Positions 45,079-57,000 of a stretch of DNA of 64,000 bases are shown here, one piece after another. The stretch is from Hyposmocoma kahamanoa (taxonomy: Eukaryota > Arthropoda > Insecta > Lepidoptera > Cosmopterigidae). The translations under genes and the position numbers were made by a program. A model generated the notes under the pieces. The model saw only the letters and a program-made list of their open reading frames with translations. It made no database searches and had not been told where the DNA came from. Within the stretch, counting starts at the first letter, position 1. Every line of letters begins with the position of its first letter. The stretch spans positions 3,547,170 through 3,611,169 of the forward strand of contig NW_020653409.1 of the NCBI RefSeq assembly GCF_003589595.1, given 5' to 3'.

Positions 45079-48000
45079 CTGTTAAAGAAATTGCTTACTT
45101 GAATTTGGTACACGGAAAAAGTAACACGAGTGTTAATACCTGCTGCTTATTAGTAGAGAACGAGACTAGACCCCTAGTTGATATCATGATATTCAGTAAA
45201 AATCAATATGACATACATATGTTTTTAGTAGAAATACTTTTCGGCTAACGGTACAGAAAAACATAGTGATGGTGACATTCGAAGAAGCTTTATAACCCAA
45301 GGAAAACTTATCGAGTCCCCAGTTCGGATTGGGTCAGAGTGGCGGACGAATGTTGGCACTAGCCGAATCGCACATCATTATGACTGGCGCCACGTTGTTT
45401 TTAAAACATCTTTTAACAGTATGTTTATTTAAGATACCGAGCACAGACTAGATAACCAATTATCTGGTCTGTAATACCAAGTGACAGAACGAACAAGAAC
45501 GAAACAACAAAATGTTGTTGAAGTTCGGTAAAATTTTACTTAAAAACCTCAAATCTTTGGCAATTTGGGTATTTTCAAGGTTAGAGTGAATGGGTATTTT
45601 CCACAAAGCATGTATAACCGTCATCCACATTTCTATTAGACAAGATTGGAAAGAAATGTAAGCAGTGCTGCCAGATAGTATGCAACTATCTGGCAACACT
45701 GCTTACATTTTTCGCAACTCTTGACCTTCTCGCGTAATATGAAGTAGCTTTTGTTTTTGAAGACAATTTACGTAACTTTTGAGGACAAGAAAAGGTCTAA
45801 TTTTTTTTCAACTACATAATAATAATAATAATGACATGCCTGTCTTTAGCAGTTGCAGTATCACTCACGAACTTTAAATCGCAAAGATCTGAGGGGTACT
45901 GCCACTGCGCCCGTCATACGTTGACAAATCCTATGTGCTTGTAATTTCAATTAAGGAGGCGAATTAAAACCCTAACAGATTCAATTCTACGCTATAAACA
46001 CATTATTCTGCCTCGTTCGCTTTATACCTTTTCAATCTATTCGCATCCGGTTCGAAAAGCAGAGATAAAAAGTCGAGGATCCAAGCCTTTAGAAAAAAAA
46101 AGGAAGATTTTATCTCCGGGAATGAGGCGAGAGTAATAAATTAACGTTTGAGGTTGAAAGTCGAGTTTTATCTATACTGAATTGTAGAATCGTGTCGCGT
46201 GGTGAGTAACTATTTGAAAATTCTGTGGCAGAGTTCTTCAATTATATTATGTACTTTAGCAAGTCGGCCTAGTGTCTATTACTATTTATTCCTGGACAAT
46301 TGCTCTGAAGGTCTTACTGGCAACTTACAATAGAGTTGACATTCCTTGGTTTGCAAGTTTATCTGATCAGTTAATAAAAAAAAAACAATTAAATTTTTTT
46401 CTAATATGTTACTCCGACACGAAAAAAAAACTTGTATCCAAGAACACTATTTATTCCGTTCAGATTCCAAACCCTTACAGGTTAAACGTGAAATGTGTGC
46501 AAAAGTTCAATTTAAACAATATTTTATAAATGTCTATTTTATAGGTAAATAAGGTACACTTAAAATTGCCTTTAAAATTGCCTTATGACATTAAGTCCCC
46601 CATTTGTACTTCAGTGTATTGTACAATACGTCATACTGATTAAACTCTACTGCTCTTCATATCATAAGATTCCCCTGGGAAGAATGACTAAGGGTCGTAT
46701 TCTAGAACTCTACTCAATGCTCAAGTCGGGATTTGAGTATGGTTTAAAGCACTCGAAATCATACTCAAGTCCCTGCCATTAGGGTCGTATTTCCAGTGCT
46801 TGTGTTTCCAGTACAATCCTGACTTGAGCATTGAATAGAGTTCTAGAATACGACTCCTAGACACTCTAGGAGTTGCTCTATGTAAATAAACATTTATCAT
46901 TTCGATTATTTATTTCAAATATCACGGACCAGACAAACTACATGAGCTAAACGGGTCATTAACATGGATTTTTGTCATCTAAGTACGCAGAAACTGTAAT
47001 ATTAACTTTTAGTACAAAGTATACGTATACATTGACCCTTAAATGAATTTGCACCTTTTTAACCGACTTCGAAAAGGGGAGGAGGTTCTCAATTCGTTTT
47101 TAATTTTTTTTCTATATATAACGCGATAACTCCGGCAAACTTTGTGAACCGATGTGGCTGATTCTTTTTTTTTAAAGAGGGTATCCTCAGCGATGGTCCC
47201 ATTTAAATTGAAAGAAATTATTCCACCTCTAAGGATGGCAAACTAGGAGACGAAGCTGTTTTCGCACACTTTACGGTTACGGTAATTGATTTCAATAATA
47301 CTTGGCAAATAAATGTAATTCCACGAACTTTTGAAGTCTGTTTTTTTAGTACTCTGTACGTAGATTATTTAATGTGCCAGACGACCGCGTCCATTGCCTG
47401 GTCACAAACTAGAGCATTCCCTGTACTATGAGTACCAGAGTAACAGAATTTACAACACACACAAACACTTCGGGGCAATACTCTAAATACCTACCTACCA
47501 TTTTAAAAGCTTCTGTTCCCCAAGTTTAATCAATATGACGATTTCAAGTGTAATTAGCTTACCTATGAAATAAAGATAATTTGAGTTTGAAATGTTTGGA
47601 CATAGCGTTTTTACCGTTAACCGTAAAGGACCGTTTACACGGGGCCAATCGACGAGCCATTCCATTAAGCCAAGCCATTATTGGCGTCATGTGAGACAAT
47701 CCATTATGGAGTGTCTCCAGACTAGCGATAAAAACAATCCACTAAATTAGAACGATATCTAATTTTTCGTTTAAATACCTTCCCCCACCACACGTGCATT
47801 GAATTGGCATATGTAAAGGCCTTGTGTGAACGCGCATCCTGAGCCACTCCACTAGTTTGCCTTGCCGTTTAGTAAAGAATCTTAAACAAACTTATTGTAT
47901 TACTGGCTGTAGTGTAGAAAGACGTTGCGACTTTCATACTTTTCACTAGACTTGGTTATGTGGAATGGCTTGTCTAATGGTCCGGTGTAAATGCGCCATA

Positions 48001-51000
48001 ACCAAGGTAGTTAAATGTACTTGAGCTGCAAACGACTTACACCATTTTATACGTCAGACTGTCATATCGTACTCTGCTCTAGTACAATACAATAATGATC
48101 ATAAACTGAGTGTTGAATAATTAGCAGCAACCTTACCCTTCTAAACCGGAACGCAGTAATGATCACTTTACTGCTTATCGGCAGAAATAGGTATGGTGAC
48201 AGTACTTCCCTGGACGAACTCTTTCACAAGAAGCTCTACTGCTACTACTCTAAGACATATAGTACCTAAAATTGAAATATATCGTATTGTTACATTATGT
48301 AATTCCGAGAATTACATTTCGGCGTAAATATACGTTTTAATGATAATAAAAGTATTAATGTAGATAACGATATTTATAATTTTCGAACGAAATATGACAC
48401 TGATTAAATTATGAACAAAGGCGTATTGAAACGTTGTATATAATGTTCTCGGTATCCATATTTAGTGCTGAAATCTGGGTAATTGTCCACGTTTGTTACG
48501 AAGAAGTGGGTAGTTTAACGTTCATTCCTGAGAAGCAAAAGCGGCTGGTGCAAACTACGAGCACCGGTTTATCCAAACAAGGCATTATGTGATTCGAAAG
48601 CAGTGTCAGCTTTGTTACCTTTTTAGTTACATACCGACGTGTTTTGTTGAGAAAATCAATGTTATAGAGAACAACATAGTCGTAATTGTGAACTCAAAAA
48701 TATACTTGGATTTTAATTAAGGTACTTGTTTATTATTGGCACAGCTACAGAATACAAATTATTATTGCTAATAGAAATTACTGTTGCTGAATTAAATCTG
48801 CATTACACTAACAGCTATGCACAGCATTATATTAGCTTAAAATAAGATTCCGGAGCATATATTAAGATTACCATTTCCTAAGTTTAAAACTTACATTAAA
48901 AGTATTTTAATTGAAAATACATATTACAAAATTGTAGACTACGTGTTAGATAAAGATGTATAGAAAGACAACATGAATCTAGATACACAAATATGATTCC
49001 AAATGTATTCTAGCAGCATTTAAGAAAATTTGAAAAGAGCAATCGCTAGAGTTTCTTGCACGTTCTCAGGGAAGTCGGCACAATGTTAAGGTCGGCAGAC
49101 TAAAGCACATAACTAAAAAAAGTGCTTCATTTGTTAATATATAATTATGTATTTTTTTTTGTGTTGTTTTTAGTGTTGTAAGTTAAATAACCTCTAGAAT
49201 AAAGTTCGAAATTTATGAATTAACAAATGAATTGGACTTATGTGCCAGTGAATGTATTAATTTAAATTAATGATGTTGGATTTTGACTTATGTGCTTTAG
49301 TCCGGCGACCCTAAGCACGAGCAGTAGCTTAAAAAAATGACGTTTTCAAGTGTAAAAATTTTACCTGTGGAGTAAATGATTGTTTGACTTTGAGCTAAAA
49401 AATTAATTAACAAATACAATACAATAATATGACAGGGGGAGACTACAACTAATAAATTATAATTTAAATTACCCTACCAAATTAACGAAAGTAACGGTGT
49501 AAAATTTACTACAGCGTTATGTTACGATTGGAAGATTTCAAAAATGTGAGATAACTTTGAAAATATATAAAAGATAAGGTGGCAGTACTTTCCTGGACGT
49601 ACTCTCTCACAAGGAGCTCATTTGCTAATAAAATAACAAATCTGAATTCGATTGTAAACATGTATCAGACACGTCATGCTTCTAGCTAATGTGGATGCGT
49701 AAATTTTACTTACGTAATTTATTGCCTAAGTTCAAGTAAAAATCACACGAATACGAACACTTTGTCCTTGGCACATAAAAGTTAAACAGAAAGACGGCGG
49801 GGAGAGCAGCGAGTGCAATTTAAACATTTGGAGAGGTCCAGCGACCGCTGTGTCCACGCCCATTACCGGGAATCAAGCGGACAGAAAAAAACACACAACT
49901 ACCATTCTACGCAGTGCAAACGTCCGTCCGATTCGTTCCACCCATATTAAATTCATCGTAAATGTTATGATATTTTTATAAGACGTACTTTGAATGAAGG
50001 AAAAGGTGTTTGTCGTAAACTTTGACTCTAACATTGTAAAACATTAGTCTTATATCTGTTGATTTATTAATCATTTATTTCTTTATGATACACAGATTAC
50101 AAATCACAAGAACGGATTTTGAATCACTCTGATCGGCCTTGAGGCATATTTATTTTTATAATTTTTACGTTACTCATGCAATATAGTTTGTAAATACGCC
50201 TATGTAGACCAACACGTATAAAGAAAAAAACCTAATAATATTAATAAATTTAACAAGTGTGTCTAGTTTAAAAAATATGATTTTTTTTAGAATATGAAGT
50301 GACAGGACGAACACGTTGTGCGCCTTGTGTTAAGTAACACGCCTGTCTATAACAGTTGCAGTGCCACACAGAGCTTTAAATCGCAAAGATCTGAGGGGCA
50401 CTGCGCTCGTCACCGTGAGACGTAAGTTGACAAGTTCCATGTGCCTGTAATTTCTAAATGCACGCATTACTGCTTGGCGGCAGAAATAGATAAAGTGGCA
50501 GTACTGCCTTGGGCTAACTCTTTCACAAGGAGCTCTAATGCAAAAAAAAAACTAAATGAAATGAAATAAAAAATATGCAGACTGAACACTACGGGTAGTT
50601 CGCACGCAACCCGTAGTGGATCTGCGTGGTAAACACACAGATTTGGGATCACTTCGGTACCTTCAAATAATAATAAATTCAATAAGATGTTCAGGAAGTA
50701 AGCCAAATGTAACTTAAGATCTCTCAGAGGAAACCATTGGTTATTATTTTATAAACATACGAAAACTGTATAGTATTTCAATAAACCATTGTGTGAATGA
50801 TTAATGAATAACATTTGCTGAGATATTTTCAAAACTCCACACGTAAATGGATCAAAACATTGAAACCGGCAAATCGGTCCAAAATAGCGTGTCAGTTGTC
50901 CCAATCTTTCAAAAGAATTCGTGGAAACACGATTGAAATTACGTTCTCACAGAAAACTCAAAAATTACTATTGGGTTTTTCAAAAAGTCCATGTGGTATC

Positions 51001-54000
51001 AAAATGAAAATACCAAACTTTAAGCAATTATGTACTACCCATATTGATCTACAATATGTTGCCATCTTTCGGGTCATTTTAGAATTCCTTATTTGATAAA
51101 AAATCCTGACTTTTTTAATTCTATCTTTAAAAAAAAAATCAACTTTTAAGTTGGATAAGCAAACTTTCGCTTTGTTCGTTACGTCTATTTGCCTCCGTGG
51201 CCGAACGGTTACCATGACTGCCGGGTCCCGGGTTTGATTCCCGTGCCGGGAGAAATATTTGTATGGACCATATTTATTTTTCTCGTGAGTTTGGGTGTAA
51301 TTTATGGTTGTATATGTGTGTGTCCATAGCACCGCGATACAGAATTTGATATGATAAAAAAATAGAAATCTGTTAACGGAAAGTGAGTGAAATTCAATAA
51401 ACCAGATCCAGCCTCTAATATTACACACTTAGAGGTGGAATATATTCGCGTAACGATTGAGTGTGATGAATAATTGCGTAACGTACACAAACAAATTGAG
51501 AACCTCATACTTTTTTCAAGTCGGTTGCAAATATCAGTGTCTTTTAACGATCTCTCCCGTATCAAAGTCGTGTCCATTCAAAAAATTAATTTAAGCTTCC
51601 CGCCTAAATATATTATTTTTAAAACGCCCATAGACAACATTTTAAAAGAAAAGAGTTATTTTTTTTGGTGGAAGTTAGCTAAACTAAACACAAACTGAAA
51701 TAATGAAAAAAAAAAAAGGAATGAGGTAAGTCGATAAATTTTTTGTGTATTTGGTGTTTGAAGCAAAGGTTCTGTCGTATAGTTTTATTTTTTTGACGTA
51801 CTATGAAACATTTAACATATCATTAATTTATTGGTTTCAAAAAGGTAATAACACTGAAATGTCAATTCATTGCCTATGATTAAAATTGATACTTTATGAA
51901 TGAATACACACACTATTCATTACTTCATTAAATTATCGAAAAGTTTTTATCTATATACCTTATCTCTAGCAAATACAGTCTAATGAAGTAACCTTTGTAC
52001 ATTGACGCAAAAAATTATTGTATTAAAAAAATGTTTTTCCGCTCATTTCTCACAGATAAACGGTGATGTGGTGTTATTTTTACTTTAATTTCATGTATTC
52101 ACTTAAACAAAAGTCATTCATTTAAAAGCGTTATATTTTGTAGATTTTTATGAACTGTTCCAGGGATCATCTTAGATTATGGTAGCAAAGGCCGCACGGA
52201 CTTTTTGGCCAACCTGTTAAAAATGAATCATGCATACTTAGCATTGACTTACAAATAAATGGACGACAGGTCTAATACAAAAACCACGAAAAAAATGTCC
52301 CAAGTCAACCTATTTAAACGTAGTGACATGTAAAGGAATATGAAAGAGCTAAAACGTTGAATTTAAATTGTAATGTAATCGCAGTACTGTCTAATTTTGC
52401 TTGCTTCGCTGTCAGTCGAACAAACGAAGACTAAATCGTGAATGACGCTCTGTATACGATTTTAACGCCCTATAAGTTCGGACACTTTTTAGCGCGGACC
52501 CGACGTCCATATAATTGTAAGTCGATGATGCATAGCAATACTGTCAAAAGTTTGTGGCGCTTTGGAAGTTATTATTAAGTCTATGGGAGTTATATTATTT
52601 TCAAAAAGCACCGAGCACAACATTCAGTAAAATTCCGTATAGTCTCCATTATGTTGATACAGGAGTAACGCATTCAATGGGCAACTAAAGAATACCACAG
52701 TACAAGCCGTCAATAATAGAGCACAATGCGCACAAGCAGGTCAGTAGCGAGCTAATACAATCCCCCACGTACAGAAAAATTCCTAAAATTTCGGCGTCGC
52801 CGTGTTCTATAGAAACATTAAATCCATGGATCTCTCAGCCTTTGTTCCGTGAAAAGCGGCAATTAGTAGCGCATTTTATTCATAAACACGATTCAATTGT
52901 GTTTCATGATTATGTTATTACCAACCATTAAGTACTGATTTATTGAGGAAAACCCTTTTAACACATGCACATATATCAACTCGAACTGATTCATCGATTG
53001 ATATAATACATCCGCGTTTACGACGTAGTGGTACAGTGAACCGTTGGTTATTTTAAGAATCAGTACAGTCTTGGTCGTATAGAATAGGTACAAAGACAGC
53101 TTTATAGGGAAATATGGAACAAATATTGTAGTTATATAGAAACATAGTCGCTCTAACAACCGTGCGTGCACCCACAAGTTCAACACGATATAGTTAGTTC
53201 TACAGACGGAGAGGTAACAACAAAATAAACACGAGAACGCTTACTTATCTCTCTATTTTGAATGTAAGCCTGCAATAGCAAATTGATAAGAGCTTAATAG
53301 CTTTCGACAAACTATTACTTACGAGTTATTGATTTCAAACTTTGTAACTAAAGCCAGTTTCATAAATTGATATAGTGCATTCACTTGTATTTCGAATTTC
53401 ACTGGTGGGAATTTAAGTAATTCCCATTGGTATTTCCTATAGCTTCAAAAGTAAGGAGAATAATATTTCCTTTTTATCAAATAAAGTTTATTTAGTTATT
53501 AATAAAGTTTATTAAAAACTTTATTTGTATAAACAAACAGTTCTACAGTTGTAGAGCTCCCTGTGAAAGAGTACGTCCAGGGAAGTATTACAATCATACC
53601 TTCTTCTGCTGCCAAATAAACATTTTGTGACCTTAACACATTGACTTACAAATAAATGGACGACGGGTCTAACACAAAAACCACGAAAAAAATGTCCCAA
53701 GTCAACCTATTTAAACGCAGTGACATGTAAAGGAATATGAAAAAGCTAAAACGTTGAATTTAAATTGTAATGTCATCGCAGTACTGTCTAATTTTGCTTG
53801 CTTCGCTGTCAGTCGAACAAACGAAGACTAAAGCGTGAATGACGCTCTGTATACGATTTTAACGCCCTATAAGTTCGGACACTTTTTAGCGCGGACCCGA
53901 CGTCCATATAATTGTAAGTCAATGCCTTAACACTAATAATATGAGCGTTATTGCGTTCCGGTGTAAAAGGTTTAAGGGTGCTGGTGAAATTACTGGCACA

Positions 54001-57000
54001 TAGGACTTGTCAACTTATGTCTCAGGGTGACGGGCATAGTGGCAGTGCCCCTCAGATCTTTGCGATTAAAAGCTCTGAATGGCACTGCACTGTTGGGGAC
54101 AAGCGTGCCGCTTACCACCAGACGCAAGACTTGTTCGTCCCTTCCTTGGTATCATAAAAAAAAATTGTACAATAACACTACTACCTTTGTTTATCTATGA
54201 TTTCTTACATAAAAGAAGAGAGAGGAGTTATGTTAATTTATTATAACGTGTTAGTTACGACTTTACTAAATCACCGAGTTTCGCAGAAGTCTATGGTCAT
54301 AATGCGAAATGTTGCTAATTAAGCATAAACCAGTGGATGGCGGATATCAACGGCCTTTAAGAGTCGGAAAGGAGGAAAATGGTTCGTAAACATCAAGAAT
54401 TATGCGTGGGTGCACAGTCCACGTGGCCGGATGGGGTCGCCATACTTCGGTTTCGTTTAGGAATAACATACGTACGCATTACACACAGTAATTTAAATTG
54501 TGTAATCACAATGCGAATTTTGGGTAAAACACAACGTAAACGACAGTTAAAAATAGTAATATGAAAATTTTAAACAAACATTTATTCGTGGAGTCTCGTT
54601 AGATCAGCATTTTTTCTCTTGTTACTAGCTGGTGCCCGTGACTTTGTCTCCGTAGAATAATAATAATATGCCAGACAACCACACCAATTGCCTGGTTTCA
54701 AACTAGAGTGTTCCCTATACTATGAGTAGTAGAATCAATTTAGAAAAGTTCGTTTCTGAAATTGGTCTTACCGGAGATGAACCCGGAACCTCCTCATTCA
54801 GTGTCCACAGTGCATACCGTTGGTTCACCGAAGTGGTCATAATAACTTCGAATATAAGAATAATTACTAAGATTGTGTTCTCAATATAAACTTTCATCCT
54901 ATGTCAACCCTTTAAGATTTGTTTTTGTGACAAAAAGTAACCTTATGTCCTTTTCCAAAGTTCCATCTATCTCTACACCAAAATGTATCAAAAATAGTTC
55001 AATGGTTTAGGCGTGAAATGTAACACAAAGAGTTACTTTTGCATTTATTATTATATATATATATATAGTTTGTTTATATATAGTTTGCATTGGTCATTCT
55101 TCTGAATCTGAACTCTTCTTTTATCTATAATTAAGAAAAATCATGCGCAATAAAAATAAAGCCACTCTAATTCACAAATTGCTCATCCATAATAACGTCC
55201 GTCCACGAAGATAAATGCGGTCAAAACCTACTTTTAATTACCGAATTACACTAATGTTCATTTCCAAGAAGTGGTCTCTACACCGGAATACGTTTAAGAG
55301 ACGTCCTCGTGTTTAATAATAGTACTGATATTAAACTCTAATGTTTGTGTTTTCGGTCATTCTCGGTCTAGTGTTCACTACCTAATTTTCGTGGCAATTT
55401 TTATTATTTAAGTATTCAACTTTTTATCGTTCTATATTATTTAATATTCGAGCATTGTACCGTAAAATATTATTTAATAATTTCACGATAATATACTTGA
55501 ATATTTCAATAATAAAAATTGCCAAGGAAATTAGGTAATGAAAGTCAAAGTCAAAAGTCTCAAAGTCAAAAGACAAAGTCAAATAATCATTTATTCCAAA
55601 GATAAAACTTTTACACTAGAAACTGTCATTTTTCTTTTTTTGTCTCATAAGAACGAGCAAGTAACTCTAGGGATTGCTCTTTTCAAATAAACTTAAATGC
55701 TATGGAAAACACTTTGAATCATAATTGAGTGGAATCTAGACTCATGTTGCCTTTCCATACTTCTTTAGCTAAAACATGTTCTTCAATTTAGTATTGACTT
55801 TTCAATTAAAATACTTTTAATGTAAGTTTTAAACTTAGAAAATGGTAATCTTAATATATTATTATGCTCCGGAATCTTATTGTAAAAACACACAGTTCCC
55901 CATAAAATAATCGTTTACCTTAGTTAAACGAAATCGTGGTACCATGAGTTTGGACTTAGTTCTAAGGTAAGTTCTAATATTATGGATATATAGTTCGAGA
56001 GAAACCGTTTTAAGATTTCGGATTTCTTTTATTTTTACATAATGCCAAATGACGGGACGCCCAAGTCGTCCGCCTGGTGGTAAGCGACACGCCTGTCCAT
56101 AACACTTCCGAGCTTTAAATCACAAAGATCTGAGGGGCACTGCTACAGCGCCCGTTACTCCGTAATAGGTAAGGTGGCAGTACTTCCCTGGACGAATTAA
56201 CTGCCTCCGTGGCCGAACGATTCCCACTCTGCCACGCAGAGGTTCGATTCCCGGACCGGGAGAAATATTTGTATGGCCTACATTTATTTCTCTCGTGAGT
56301 TTGGGTGTAACTTGTGGTTGTCTATGTGTGTCCATGGCACCCGCGACACAGGGTTTCCCTAGTGCGGGGCTATGTTGAGTGTGTGCGTTATTATTATTAT
56401 TAACTCTTTCACAATAAGCTCTACTGCTACTGCTTTACTTTTTACCCGTGACCAATTGTGCCAGTAATTTACGTCAAGAAACAAAACAATGGTCGCCCTA
56501 CAGAACAATGGAACTGTTGATACCATTATCATAGTTACATTATCATTATCATAGAACGTGACAGGTTCTTGGAAGGAAAATGAAATACCGTATAATTAAA
56601 AAAAATCGCTTTCTTGAAACTTCGCCGACGCCGATAGCAATAATGAGGAGGCCCTTTATTAGGCTATCTCTGAGCCTTTTTCGATAAGAGCACGCCAATT
56701 AAATCACGTTGAAGTGAATCTCGAGCGGATTCCGGGAACGTACAAAATGTTTATTTGTATGCTCGTATTTTCATTTTATTCCCCCTCGCAAACAGAGTAG
56801 ATATTTGCAGACTTTGTCTGTGACATTATATCTCTTTTTCTAGCCTGTAGAGCTAGCACGAAAGGGCGCAACTTGCGCGAGAGCGACATAAAGCGCGAGA
56901 CACTGCTATTCTCGCATCGTGTTATCCCTACTGGTTGAGAGATTAGTTAAAAACAGTACGCGTATGTATAACGTAAAAATTGATAATGTCACAGGACTCA

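Noticed and set aside
44820..45113. 97-codon minus-strand ORF over the WASHC1 exon
   Set aside because: It is a shifted frame. The real frame gives the WASH connector and acidic tail and ends at 44890.
50815..51096. 93-codon plus-strand ORF
   Set aside because: Composition suggests chance or a decayed transposon; no recognisable domain.
51190..51260. True tRNA gene
   Set aside because: Box A and B are present, but the cloverleaf is not complete and the body matches three other SINE copies.
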